The position numbers were made by a program, and so were the translations under genes. Source: Tragulus kanchil (Eukaryota > Chordata > Mammalia > Artiodactyla > Tragulidae). From it: a stretch of 64,000 nt of DNA. Location: assembly GCA_022376925.1 (NCBI GenBank), contig JAIOJX010000026.1:254259330-254323329 (forward strand), written 5' to 3'. The notes under the pieces are model-generated. The model saw nothing but the letters and a program-made list of their open reading frames with translations, made no database searches and had not been told where the DNA came from. Below, piece by piece: positions 35,910 to 47,771 of the stretch (position 1 is its first letter; each line of letters opens with the position of its first letter).

Positions 35910-36352
35910 CTATTATGACGAGTTTGGAATTTTCATATCACTAATGTTCAGACCTGCCTATAGGACACCCAAGTAAAGTAGAATACCAGATAAATAACCT
36001 ATCATTTTTAGTGTAAGTATGCCACATGCAATACATGGAACACACGCTGAAAAATCACTTGTTTATGTGACACTCAGACTTAACTGGGCATCTTGTGTGT
36101 TATCTGCCACCCCTAAGCACATGCATCAAAATGCTTAAGGGCTGTCATTACCCTTGGTGAGGCCTGACTTGACACTAATACATGAGATAGTAGAGCTGGG
36201 GAGGGATGGGTAGCAGAGGCAGGAAGAACAACAAAGATGGAGCTTCTGCCCCTCTGTGCTCAGGCTGAAGTAGGTGAGCTCACACAGTGTTCCAAGGACC
36301 TGTGTGGAGCTGATGCTGAGGTCCTGGGAGCAGCAGCCCATGGGCTCAGTGG

Positions 36353-36553
36353 GGAATCCTGGCCTTGGATGCCAGAGGAATTCCAGACTTTACCTCTCAG
36401 GTGAAAAGTTTTAACTCTTGCAGCCAAATAGAACTAAACAAGGCCAAGTGGCCTGATATACAAATGTTCTTACATTTTAAACTTCAGCATAGAATTATTA
36501 TTCTCACTTCATGCTTGATATTTCCCCAGTATAAAATGAAGATCAAAAGCACT
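36353..36553 (+). repeat. Unnamed diverged repeat, member A
   Basis: This about 200-bp stretch aligns with 51455-51650 at roughly 75-80 percent by eye, with shared blocks such as TCAGGTGAAAAG, GTGGCCTGAT and ACATTTTAAACTTCAGCA. It is a different relationship from the near-identical local duplications: the two lie 15 kb apart and are well diverged. I do not recognise the family. A partial further copy at about 37524-37680 comes from tandem duplication 10. Confidence 0.65.
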
Positions 36554-36748
36554 GGCTTCCCAGTCAACTGACCTGGGTTTGAACCCTGGGTCCAGCTTCT
36601 AGTTGTTAGATTTTTGAGTGAATCGTGCGAATCCCCTGAACTGTGTAAATAAAGGTAATAACACTACGTCACAGGGATGCTAGGAGGATTCAAATAAGTC
36701 ATTTCCAAAATTGTTGATACAGTGTCTGTCATAGAGTAAAATCTCAAA
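36548..36748 (+). mobile_element. MIR SINE (copy at about 37676-37875)
   Basis: Diverged MIR: GACCTGGGTTTGAACCCTGG (tRNA-like part), then aactgtgtaaataaaggtaataac, gctaggaggattcaaataag and an end resembling acagtgtctgtcatagagtaa. The duplicate comes from tandem duplication 10. Confidence 0.75.
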
Positions 36749-36764
36749 AAATAATGTCTGTGTG

Positions 36765-36989
36765 GTGTGGATGTGGTCAGTCACTCATTGGTGTCCAGCT
36801 CTCTGTGACCCCATGGACTGTAGTCCACCAGGCTCCTCTATCCATGGAATTTTCCGGGCAATAAGGCTGAATGGGTGGCCATTTCCTTCTCCAGGAGATC
36901 TTCCCTGAGACAGGGATTGAACCCATGTCTCTTTCATCTCCTGCATTGCTGGCTGGATTCTTTACCACTAATGCCACCTGGTAAGCCCC
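36765..36989 (-). mobile_element. Bov-tA SINE (copy at about 37892-38116)
   Basis: Reverse Bov-tA from GTCAGTCACTCATTGGTGTC to the head ACCACTAATGCCACCTGG. A likely TSD (AAATAATGTCTGTGTG / AAATAGTGTCTATGTG) lies at 36749-36764 and 36990-37005. L1-B inserted within the right-hand TSD. Confidence 0.8.
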
Positions 36990-36997
36990 AAATAGTG

Positions 36998-37010
36998 TCT
37001 ATGTGTTATT
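36998..37010. repeat. TSD of L1-B (partner at 49449-49461)
   Basis: TCTATGTGTTATT is perfect at both ends of L1-B. It is repeated at about 38124-38137 and 50549-50561 because both ends fall in tandem duplications. Confidence 0.8.
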
Positions 37011-37013
37011 TTT

Positions 37014-37044
<31 letters not shown>

Positions 37045-37055
37045 TTTTTGTACAT
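37011..37055 (-). repeat. (AAAT)n poly(A) tail of L1-B (copy at about 38138-38181)
   Basis: T-run followed by TTTA units on the plus strand. This is the L1 tail adjoining the TSD. Confidence 0.85.
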
Positions 37056-38140
37056 GTATGTTCCCAAATCAATCAGATGCACATCCCTTGGCCCTCCACC
37101 CACCCAGGTCCCCCCCCCCCATCCCTCCAGACCATTGCTCCAAGTGGTTGTAGGTACTCCTATTCCCCTAGCACAATGACAATAGCTATCTTTTCTACAC
37201 ATGACAGTATAGGTTCCCATGTTACTCCCTCCCATTGTTCGGTCTCCACAATGTCTTTATGTCTATTCTCTGTTTTTTCATGAGTTCACTGTGTGTGTTA
37301 TCATGACCATCTTACTAGATCCCATATATATGAGTTAGTATACTATACTTGTCTTTCTCTTTTTGACTTACTTCACTTTTTATGATAGGTTCTAGAGCCA
37401 GCCACCTCATTAGGACAGAGTCTTCTGCATTTCTTTTAACAGTTGAGTAGTATTCCATTGTATATATGTACCAGAGCTTCTGGATCCATTCATTTGTCGA
37501 TGGACATCTAGGTTGCTTCCATGCTCAGGTGAAAAGTTTTAACTCTTGCAGCCAAATAGAACTAAACAAGGCCAAGTGGCCTGATATACAAATGTTCTTA
37601 CATTTTAAACTTCAGCATAGAATTATTATTCTCACTTCATGCTTGATATTTCCCCAGTATAAAATGAAGATCAAAAGCACTGGCTTCCCAGTCAACTGAC
37701 CTGGGTTTGAACCCTGGGTCCAGCTTCTAGTTGTTAGATTTTGAGTGAATCGTGCGAATCCCCTGAACTGTGTAAATAAAGGTAATAACACTACGTCACA
37801 GGGATGCTAGGAGGATTCAAATAAGTCATTTCCAAAATTGTTGATACAGTGTCTGTCATAGAGTAAAATCTCAAAAAATAATGTCTGTGTGGTGTGGATG
37901 TGGTCAGTCACTCATTGGTGTCCAGCTCTCTGTGACCCCATGGACTGTAGTCCACCAGGCTCCTCTATCCATGGAATTTTCCGGGCAATAAGGCTGAATG
38001 GGTGGCCATTTCCTTCTCCAGGAGATCTTCCCTGAGACAGGGATTGAACCCATGTCTCTTTCATCTCCTGCATTGCTGGCTGGATTCTTTACCACTAATG
38101 CCACCTGGTAAGCCCCAAATAGTGTCTATGTGTTATTTTT

Positions 38141-38171
<31 letters not shown>

Positions 38172-38371
38172 TTTTTGTACATGTATGTTCCCAAATCAAT
38201 CAGATGCACATCCCTTGGCCCTCCCCCCACCCAGGTCCCCCCCCCCCATCCCTCCAGACCATTGCTCCAAGTGGTTGTAGGTACTCCTATTCCCCTAGCA
38301 CAATGACAATAGCTATCTTTTCTACACATGACAGTATAGGTTCCCATGTTACTCCCTCCCATTGTTCGGTC

Positions 38372-40520
38372 TCCACAATGTCTTTATGTCTATTCTCTGT
38401 TTTTCATGAGTTCACTGTGTGTGTTATCATGACCATCTTACTAGATCCCATATATATGAGTTAGTATACTATACTTGTCTTTCTCTTTTTGACTTACTTC
38501 ACTTTTTATGATAGGTTCTAGAGCCAGCCACCTCATTAGGACAGAGTCTTCTGCATTTCTTTTAACAGTTGAGTAGTATTCCATTGTATATATGTACCAG
38601 AGCTTCTGGATCCATTCATTTGTCGATGGACATCTAGGTTGCTTCCATGCTCTGGCTATTGTATAGAGAGCTGCAATGAACATTGGGGTACAGGTGCCTC
38701 TTTCAGTTTTGATTTCATCAGGATATAGGCCTAATAGTGGGATTGCTGGGTCATAGGGTGCTTCTATTTTTAGTTTTTTAAGGAATCTCCATATTGTCTT
38801 CCATAGAGGTTGTATTAATTTACATTCCCACCAGCAATGCAAGAGGGTTCCCTTTTCTCCACACCCTCTCCAGCATTTGTTGTCTGTCGATTTGTTGATG
38901 ATGGCCATTCTGACAGGTGTGAGGTGGTATCTCATTGTGGTTTTAATTTGCATTTCTCTAATAATAAGCGAGGTTGAGCATCGTTTCATGTGCTTTTGGA
39001 CCATTTGTATGTCCTCTTTGGAGAGGCGTCTCTTTAGATCTTTTTCCCATTTTTTGATTGGGCTGCTCATTTTCCCTGTGCTGAGTTGTCTGAGTTGCTT
39101 GTAGATTTTGGAGATTAATTCTTTGTCTGTTGTTTCATTTGCTATGATTTTCTCCCACTCTGTGGAAGGTCTGTTGAACTTTTTTGTAATTTCTTTTGCT
39201 GTACAAAAGCTTTTAAGTTTCATGAGGTCCCATATGTTCATTTTTCTTTTCAGTTCTGCTATTTTAGTTGGTGGGTCAGAGAAGATCTTGCTTTGATTGA
39301 TGTCCTTGAGGGTTTTGCCTATATTCTCCTCTAAGAGTTTGATGGTTTCTGGTCTTACATTGAGGTCTTTAATCCATTTTGAGTTGATCTTAGTGTATGG
39401 CGTCAGGGAATGTTCCAATTTCATTTTTTTGCATGTAGCTGTTCAGTGTCCACAATGTCTTTATGTCTATTCTCTGTTTTTTCATGAGTTCACTGTGTGT
39501 GTTATCATGACCATCTTACTAGATCCCATATATATGAGTTAGTATACTATACTTGTCTTTCTCTTTTTGACTTACTTCACTTTTTATGATAGGTTCTAGA
39601 GCCAGCCACCTCATTAGGACAGAGTCTTCTGCATTTCTTTTAACAGTTGAGTAGTATTCCATTGTATATATGTACCAGAGCTTCTGGATCCATTCATTTG
39701 TCGATGGACATCTAGGTTGCTTCCATGCTCTGGCTATTGTATAGAGAGCTGCAATGAACATTGGGGTACAGGTGCCTCTTTCAGTTTTGATTTCATCAGG
39801 ATATAGGCCTAATAGTGGGATTGCTGGGTCATAGGGTGCTTCTATTTTTAGTTTTTTAAGGAATCTCCATATTGTCTTCCATAGAGGTTGTATTAATTTA
39901 CATTCCCACCAGCAATGCAAGAGGGTTCCCTTTTCTCCACACCCTCTCCAGCATTTGTTGTCTGTCGATTTGTTGATGATGGCCATTCTGACAGGTGTGA
40001 GGTGGTATCTCATTGTGGTTTTAATTTGCATTTCTCTAATAATAAGCGAGGTTGAGCATCGTTTCATGTGCTTTTGGACCATTTGTATGTCCTCTTTGGA
40101 GAGGCGTCTCTTTAGATCTTTTTCCCATTTTTTGATTGGGCTGCTCATTTTCCCTGTGCTGAGTTGTCTGAGTTGCTTGTAGATTTTGGAGATTAATTCT
40201 TTGTCTGTTGTTTCATTTGCTATGATTTTCTCCCACTCTGTGGAAGGTCTGTTGAACTTTTTTGTAATTTCTTTTGCTGTACAAAAGCTTTTAAGTTTCA
40301 TGAGGTCCCATATGTTCATTTTTCTTTTCAGTTCTGCTATTTTAGTTGGTGGGTCAGAGAAGATCTTGCTTTGATTGATGTCCTTGAGGGTTTTGCCTAT
40401 ATTCTCCTCTAAGAGTTTGATGGTTTCTGGTCTTACATTGAGGTCTTTAATCCATTTTGAGTTGATCTTAGTGTATGGCGTCAGGGAATGTTCCAATTTC
40501 ATTTTTTTGCATGTAGCTGT
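38372..40520. repeat. Tandem duplication 11 (offset about 1077)
   Basis: 38372-39442 repeats at 39449-40520, inside the L1-B 3'UTR and ORF2 C-terminus, with a filler of about 6 bases. A T-run differs (5 versus 6). Confidence 0.95.
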
Positions 40521-40669
40521 CCAATTCCCCCAGCACCACTTGTTAAAGAGACTGTCTTTGTCCCATTTTATAGTTTCTCCTCCTTTATCAAAAATAAGAT
40601 ACCCATAGGTGCGTGGGTTGATCTCTGGGTTCTCAATCTTGTTCCATTGATCTATAGTTCTGTTTTTGT

Positions 40670-42834
40670 GCCAGTACCATACTGTCTTGATAACTGTTGC
40701 TTTGTAGTAGAGTCTGAAGTTAGGGAGGCTGATCCCTCCAACTCCATTTTTCTTCCTCAGGATTGCTTTGGCTATTCGAGGTCTTCTGTGTTTCCATATG
40801 AACTGTGTTATTATTTGGTCTAGTTCTGTGAAAAATGTCAGTGGTAGTTGAATAGGCATTGCATTGAATCTGTAGATGATATTTGGAAGTATGGTCATTT
40901 TCACAATATTGATTCTTCCAATCCAGGAACATGGAATATCTCTCCATCTGTTTAAGTCTTCTTTAATGTCTCTCATGAGTGTCTTGTAATTTTCTGTGTA
41001 CAATTCTTTTGTTTCTTTGGGTAGGTTTATTCCTAGATATTTGATTCTTTTGGTTGCAATGGTGAAGGGGATTGCCTCTTTGATTTCATTTTCTGATTTT
41101 TCATTGTTTGTGTATAGGAATGCCAGTGACTTCTGTGTGTTGACTTTATATCCTGCAACTTTGCTGAACTCATTGATTAGTTCTATTAGCTTTGTAACCG
41201 TGTCTTTGGGATTTTCTATGTATAATATCATGTCGTCTGCAAAAAGAGAGAGCTTGACTTCTTCGTTTCCAATCTGGATTCCTTTGATTTCTTTCTCTTC
41301 TCTTATTGCTGTCGCTAGGACTTCCAGGACTATGTTGAATAGCAGTGGTGAAAGTGGGCACCCCTGTCTTGTTCCTGATCTTAGAGGGAATGCTTTCAGT
41401 TTTTCACCATTAACAATAATGTTCGCTGTAGGTTCCTCATAGATGGCTTTTATTATGTTGAGATAGGTTCCTTCTATGCCCATTTTCTGAAGAGTTTTGA
41501 TCATAAATGGATGTTGTACTTTGTCGAAGGCTTTTTCTGCATCTATTGAGATGATCATGTGATTTTTGTCTTTCAACTTGTTGATATGGTGTATCACGTT
41601 GATTGATTTGCGGATGTTGAAGAAGCCTTGCATGTCTGGGATGAACCCAACTTGATCGTGATGTATGAGTTTTTTGACATGTCGTTGAATTCTGTTTGCT
41701 AGGATTTTGTTGAGGATCTTGGCATCTAAGTTCATCAGTGAAATTGAGGGGGGTCTGGCCAGTACCATACTGTCTTGATAACTGTTGCTTTGTAGTAGAG
41801 TCTGAAGTTAGGGAGGCTGATCCCTCCAACTCCATTTTTCTTCCTCAGGATTGCTTTGGCTATTCGAGGTCTTCTGTGTTTCCATATGAACTGTGTTATT
41901 ATTTGGTCTAGTTCTGTGAAAAATGTCAGTGGTAGTTGAATAGGCATTGCATTGAATCTGTAGATGATATTTGGAAGTATGGTCATTTTCACAATATTGA
42001 TTCTTCCAATCCAGGAACATGGAATATCTCTCCATCTGTTTAAGTCTTCTTTAATGTCTCTCATGAGTGTCTTGTAATTTTCTGTGTACAATTCTTTTGT
42101 TTCTTTGGGTAGGTTTATTCCTAGATATTTGATTCTTTTGGTTGCAATGGTGAAGGGGATTGCCTCTTTGATTTCATTTTCTGATTTTTCATTGTTTGTG
42201 TATAGGAATGCCAGTGACTTCTGTGTGTTGACTTTATATCCTGCAACTTTGCTGAACTCATTGATTAGTTCTATTAGCTTTGTAACCGTGTCTTTGGGAT
42301 TTTCTATGTATAATATCATGTCGTCTGCAAAAAGAGAGAGCTTGACTTCTTCGTTTCCAATCTGGATTCCTTTGATTTCTTTCTCTTCTCTTATTGCTGT
42401 CGCTAGGACTTCCAGGACTATGTTGAATAGCAGTGGTGAAAGTGGGCACCCCTGTCTTGTTCCTGATCTTAGAGGGAATGCTTTCAGTTTTTCACCATTA
42501 ACAATAATGTTCGCTGTAGGTTCCTCATAGATGGCTTTTATTATGTTGAGATAGGTTCCTTCTATGCCCATTTTCTGAAGAGTTTTGATCATAAATGGAT
42601 GTTGTACTTTGTCGAAGGCTTTTTCTGCATCTATTGAGATGATCATGTGATTTTTGTCTTTCAACTTGTTGATATGGTGTATCACGTTGATTGATTTGCG
42701 GATGTTGAAGAAGCCTTGCATGTCTGGGATGAACCCAACTTGATCGTGATGTATGAGTTTTTTGACATGTCGTTGAATTCTGTTTGCTAGGATTTTGTTG
42801 AGGATCTTGGCATCTAAGTTCATCAGTGAAATTG
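40670..42834. repeat. Tandem duplication 12 (offset 1088)
   Basis: 40670-41746 repeats at 41758-42834 within L1-B ORF2, with an 11-base G-rich filler (41747-41757). It duplicates the RT active site. Confidence 0.95.
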
Positions 42835-45166
42835 GCCTATAGTTTTCCTTTTTTGTGTTGTCTTTGCCTGGTTTGGGTATCAGGGTGATGGTGGCCTCGT
42901 AGAATGTGTTTGGGAGTTTTCCTTCCTGTGAAATTTTTTGAAAGAGTTTTAGAAGGACAGGCATTAGCTCTTCTTTAAATGTTTGGTAGAATTCGGCTGT
43001 GAAGCCATCTGGTCTTGGGCTTTTATTTTTGGGTAGATTTTTAATCACAAAGTTGATTTCTGAGCTTGTGATTGGGTTGTTCAAAGTTTCTGTTTCTTCC
43101 TGGCTCAGTCTTGGGAGATTAATCCTGTCCAAGAAACTGTCCATTTCTTCCAAGTTGTCCAGTTTGTTGCCATAGAGTTGCTCATAATAGTCTCTTAGAA
43201 TCCTTTGGATTTCTGCATTATCTGTTGTAATCTCTCCTTTGTCGTTTTTGATTTTGTTGATCTGGTTCTTCTCTCTTTTTCTTAATGAGTCTGGCCAGTG
43301 GCTTGTCAATTTTGTTTACCTTTTCAAAGAACCAGCTTTTTGTTTTATTTATCTTTACTATTGTTTCTTTTGTTTCTTTCTCATTTATTTCTGCTCTGAT
43401 CTTTATGATTTCTCTTCTTCTGCTGGCTCTGGGATGTTTTTGTTCTTCTTTCTCCAACTGTTTTAAGCAGAGGGTTAGGTCATCTGCTTCATATTTTCCT
43501 AGTTTCTTGAGGTGGGATTGTATTGCTATAAATTTCCCTCTTAGAACTGCTTTTGCTGTATCCCATAGGTTTTGCACTGTCGTGTGTTCATTGTCATTTT
43601 CTTCTAGGAATTGTTTAATTTCTCCTTTGATTTCCTCAACGATCAGTTGGTTTTTTAGGTATGTATTGTTTAATCTCCATGTGTTTGTGTTTTTAGGGTT
43701 TTTTTTCTGGTAGTTGATCTCCAGTCTCATTGCATTGTGGTCCGAGAAGATGGTTGATATAATTTCGGTTTTCTTGAACTGACTGAGGTTAGATTTGTGG
43801 CCCAAGATGTGGTCTATCCTGGAGAATGTTCCGTGAGCGCTTGATTCTCATAGATGGCTTTTATTATGTTGAGATAGGTTCCTTCTATGCCCATTTTCTG
43901 AAGAGTTTTGATCATAAATGGATGTTGTACTTTGTCGAAGGCTTTTTCTGCATCTATTGAGATGATCATGTGATTTTTGTCTTTCAACTTGTTGATATGG
44001 TGTATCACGTTGATTGATTTGCGGATGTTGAAGAAGCCTTGCATGTCTGGGATGAACCCAACTTGATCGTGATGTATGAGTTTTTTGACATGTCGTTGAA
44101 TTCTGTTTGCTAGGATTTTGTTGAGGATCTTGGCATCTAAGTTCATCAGTGAAATTGGCCTATAGTTTTCCTTTTTTGTGTTGTCTTTGCCTGGTTTGGG
44201 TATCAGGGTGATGGTGGCCTCGTAGAATGTGTTTGGGAGTTTTCCTTCCTGTGAAATTTTTTGAAAGAGTTTTAGAAGGACAGGCATTAGCTCTTCTTTA
44301 AATGTTTGGTAGAATTCGGCTGTGAAGCCATCTGGTCCTGGGCTTTTATTTTTGGGTAGATTTTTAATCACAAAGTTGATTTCTGAGCTTGTGATTGGGT
44401 TGTTCAAAGTTTCTGTTTCTTCCTGGCTCAGTCTTGGGAGATTAATCCTGTCCAAGAAACTGTCCATTTCTTCCAAGTTGTCCAGTTTGTTGCCATAGAG
44501 TTGCTCATAATAGTCTCTTAGAATCCTTTGGATTTCTGCATTATCTGTTGTAATCTCTCCTTTTTGTTTTTATTTTGTTGATCTGGTTCTTCTCTCTCTT
44601 TTCTTAATGAGTCTGGCCAGTGGCTTGTCAATTTTGTTTACCTTTTCAAAGAACCAGCTTTTTGTTTTATTTATCTTTACTATTGTTTCTTTTGTTTCTT
44701 TCTCATTTATTTCTGCTCTGATCTTTATGATTTCTCTTCTTCTGCTGGCTCTGGGATGTTTTTGTTCTTCTTTCTCCAACTGTTTTAAGCAGAGGGTTAG
44801 GTCATCTGCTTCATATTTTCCTAGTTTCTTGAGGTGGGATTGTATTGCTATAAATTTCCCTCTTAGAACTGCTTTTGCTGTATCCCATAGGTTTTGCACT
44901 GTCGTGTGTTCATTGTCATTTTCTTCTAGGAATTGTTTAATTTCTCCTTTGATTTCCTCAACGATCAGTTGGTTTTTTAGGTATGTATTGTTTAATCTCC
45001 ATGTGTTTGTGTTTTTAGGGTTTTTTTTCTGGTAGTTGATCTCCAGTCTCATTGCATTGTGGTCCGAGAAGATGGTTGATATAATTTCGGTTTTCTTGAA
45101 CTGACTGAGGTTAGATTTGTGGCCCAAGATGTGGTCTATCCTGGAGAATGTTCCGTGAGCGCTTGA
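42524..45166. repeat. Tandem duplication 13 (offset about 1323)
   Basis: 42524-43844 repeats at 43847-45166, the longest unit. The first copy begins inside copy 2 of duplication 12, so the block from CTCATAGATGG exists three times (about 41436, 42524, 43847). Differences: GTCGTTTTTGATTTTG versus a shorter T-rich form near 43243/44563, and TCTTGGGCT versus TCCTGGGCT. Confidence 0.95.
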
Positions 45167-45625
45167 GAAGAAAGTGTATTCTTCTGCTTTTGGATGGAAC
45201 GTCCTAAAGATATCGATGAGGTCCATCTTTTCCAGTGTGGCATTTAAGGCTTGTGTTTCTTTATTAATTTTCTGTTTTGTTGATCTGTCCATTGGTGTGA
45301 GAGGAGTGTTAAAGTCTCCTACTATTATTGTGTTATTGTTGATTTCTTCTTTTATGTCTGAAAGTACCTGTCTTATGTATTGAGGTGCCCCTGTGTTGGG
45401 TGCGTAGATATTCATGACTGTTATGTCTTCCTCTTGGATAGATCCCTTAATCATGATGTAGTGACCTGCCTTGTCTCTTAGAATCTTCTTTACTTTAAAG
45501 TCTATTTTGTCTGATATAAGGATTGCTACTCTAGCTTTCTTTTGATTTCCATTTGCATGAAATATCTTTTTCCAGCCTTTCACTTTCAGTCTATGAGTGT
45601 CTCTAGGTCTGAAGTGGGTCTCTTG

Positions 45626-47768
45626 TAAACAGCATCTATATGGGTCTTGCTTCTGGATCCATTCAGCCAGCCTGTGTCGTTTGGTTGGAGCATTTAGTCC
45701 ATTTACATTCAAAGTAATTATTGATACGAATGTTCCTATTGTCATCTTCTTAGAAATTTGGGGTTTGATTTGTAAGGCTTCTCCTACTCTTGTATTTATT
45801 GGCTATATCAGGCCCTTTAACACTTGTTGTAGGGCTGGTTTTGTGGTACAGAATTCTTTTAGTTTTTGCTTGTCTGTGAAGCTTTTGACTTCACCATCGA
45901 TTTTGAATGAGATTCTTGCTGGGTAGAGAATTCGTGGTTGCAGGTTATTCTCTTTTAGCCGTTTAAATGTATCTTGCCATTCTCTTCTGGCCTGTAGGGT
46001 TTCTGTTGAGAGATCCGCAGTTAAACGTATGGGGTTTCCTTTATATGTTATTTGTTGTTTGCTCCTAGTTGCTTTTAGTAATCTGTCTTTATATTTAGTC
46101 TGCGTTAGTTTGATTAGTATGTGCCTTGGTGTGTTTCTTCTGGGGTTTCTCCTGTATGGAACTCTTTGTGCTTCCTGGACTTGGCTGACTATCTCCTTTC
46201 CCATGCTGGGGAAGTTTTCAACTATAACCTCTTCAAGAATTTTTTCATAGTCTTTCTTCTCTTCTTCTTCTTCTGGAACTCCTATAATTCTAATGTTGGT
46301 GCGTTTAATATTGTCCCATAGGTCTCTGAGGCTATCCTCAGTTCTTTTAATTCTTTGGGCTTTGTTCTGTTCTTCAGCACTTATTTCCACCATTCTGTCT
46401 TCCAGCTCACTTATCCGTTCTTCAGCCTCTGATACTCTACTGTTGAGACCTTCTATAGTATTTTTGAGTTCAGCAATTGAGTTGGTGGTCTCTATTTGCT
46501 TATTTTTCATTTCCTGCATGTCTTTTCTCAATGCACTAATTTCCTCTAATATTCTGTTTTCGGTGTTTTGCATCCTCATTAGTATAGTTTTTCTGAATTC
46601 TCTTTCAGATAGCTTGTCTATCTCCTCCTCTGTCATTTGAAGTGGTGTTTCTCTAGCTTGGTCCTTCATTTGTACAGTGTTTCTCTGACGTTTTGAATTT
46701 TTAAACAGCATCTATATGGGTCTTGCTTCTGGATCCATTCAGCCAGCCTGTGTCGTTTGGTTGGAGCATTTAGTCCATTTACATTCAAAGTAATTATTGA
46801 TACGAATGTTCCTATTGTCATCTTCTTAGAAATTTGGGGTTTGATTTGTAAGGCTTCTCCTACTCTTGTATTTATTGGCTATATCAGGCCCTTTAACACT
46901 TGTTGTAGGGCTGGTTTTGTGGTACAGAATTCTTTTAGTTTTTGCTTGTCTGTGAAGCTTTTGACTTCACCATCGATTTTGAATGAGATTCTTGCTGGGT
47001 AGAGAATTCGTGGTTGCAGGTTATTCTCTTTTAGCCGTTTAAATGTATCTTGCCATTCTCTTCTGGCCTGTAGGGTTTCTGTTGAGAGATCCGCAGTTAA
47101 ACGTATGGGGTTTCCTTTATATGTTATTTGTTGTTTGCTCCTAGTTGCTTTTAGTAATCTGTCTTTATATTTAGTCTGCGTTAGTTTGATTAGTATGTGC
47201 CTTGGTGTGTTTCTTCTGGGGTTTCTCCTGTATGGAACTCTTTGTGCTTCCTGGACTTGGCTGACTATCTCCTTTCCCATGCTGGGGAAGTTTTCAACTA
47301 TAACCTCTTCAAGAATTTTTCATAGTCTTTCTTCTCTTCTTCTTCTTCTGGAACTCCTATAATTCTAATGTTGGTGCGTTTAATATTGTCCCATAGGTCT
47401 CTGAGGCTATCCTCAGTTCTTTTAATTCTTTGGGCTTTGTTCTGTTCTTCAGCACTTATTTCCACCATTCTGTCTTCCAGCTCACTTATCCGTTCTTCAG
47501 CCTCTGATACTCTACTGTTGAGACCTTCTATAGTATTTTTGAGTTCAGCAATTGAGTTGGTGGTCTCTATTTGCTTATTTTTCATTTCCTGCATGTCTTT
47601 TCTCAATGCACTAATTTCCTCTAATATTCTGTTTTCGGTGTTTTGCATCCTCATTAGTATAGTTTTTCTGAATTCTCTTTCAGATAGCTTGTCTATCTCC
47701 TCCTCTGTCATTTGAAGTGGTGTTTCTCTAGCTTGGTCCTTCATTTGTACAGTGTTTCTCTGACGTTT
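45626..47768. repeat. Tandem duplication 14 (offset about 1076)
   Basis: 45626-46693 repeats at 46702-47768, covering L1-B ORF1 and the start of ORF2, with a filler of about 8 bases. A T-run is 6 long in copy 1 (46240-46245) and 5 in copy 2 (47316-47320), which breaks the frame in copy 2 only. Confidence 0.95.
45803..46711 (-). CDS. L1-B ORF1 (RNA-binding chaperone), intact copy
   Basis: A 302-codon frame ending KPALQQVLKGLI. An N-terminal coiled coil (about residues 25-110, ending RISELEDRMVEISAEEQNKA) is followed by an RRM-like region starting NIRIIGVPEEEE and a C-terminal domain with TADLSTETLQARREW. This is the usual order for a trimeric L1 ORF1p that coats L1 RNA. The first about 6 residues come from the artificial joint. 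The native start is represented at 47771 (MKRQRNTVQMKDQ). ORF2 begins 57 bp downstream. Confidence 0.8.
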   Translation of the reverse strand: MLFKNSKRQRNTVQMKDQARETPLQMTEEEIDKLSEREFRKTILMRMQNTENRILEEISALRKDMQEMKNKQIETTNSIAELKNTIEGLNSRVSEAEERISELEDRMVEISAEEQNKAQRIKRTEDSLRDLWDNIKRTNIRIIGVPEEEEEKKDYEKILEEVIVENFPSMGKEIVSQVQEAQRVPYRRNPRRNTPRHILIKLTQTKYKDRLLKATRSKQQITYKGNPIRLTADLSTETLQARREWQDTFKRLKENNLQPRILYPARISFKIDGEVKSFTDKQKLKEFCTTKPALQQVLKGLI

Positions 47769-47771
47769 CAT
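46879..47771 (-). pseudogene. L1-B ORF1, duplicate copy with native start and a frameshift
   Basis: The N-terminal half (47298-47771) and C-terminal half (46879-47280) are in different frames because of the 5-T run at 47316-47320. This copy joins the true 5'UTR, so it supplies the real start codon. The frameshift is probably a sequencing or consensus error. Confidence 0.8.

Larger units (their letters stand above)
34221..36468. repeat. Tandem duplication 9 (offset 1123)
   Basis: 34221-35343 repeats at 35344-36468, joined at TTTATTTCG. The flanking unique DNA looks identical, but the Bov-tA inside differs at about seven positions. Confidence 0.95.
36396..38650. repeat. Tandem duplication 10 (offset about 1128)
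   Basis: 36396-37523 repeats at 37524-38650, joined at CTCAG. It contains the unnamed repeat, a MIR, a Bov-tA and the first about 510 bp of the L1-B 3' end, including the L1 TSD. It therefore crosses the host/L1 boundary. Differences are mostly in T- and C-runs. Confidence 0.95.
38441..45745 (-). pseudogene. L1-B ORF2 (endonuclease-reverse transcriptase), split by duplications
   Basis: Open blocks read right to left. At 44570-45745 is the N-terminal endonuclease, from MTIGTFVSIITLN, with NIYAPNTGAP, GDFNTPLTPMD and SDHNAMRLEI. At 43814-44476 and 41735-43309 is the RT, with [19 protein letters not shown] and [15 protein letters not shown]. The catalytic FADD is at 41232-41243, with a duplicate at 42320-42331. 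At 39519-41768 is a 749-codon block to the stop, including the CX3CX7HX4C motif (about 38825-38876 and its duplicate). Breaks fall at duplication joints and at a short T/C run near 43275-43285 versus 44592-44604, where both copies are out of frame differently. As drawn it is not a single ORF. In the genome it may be. Confidence 0.85.
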
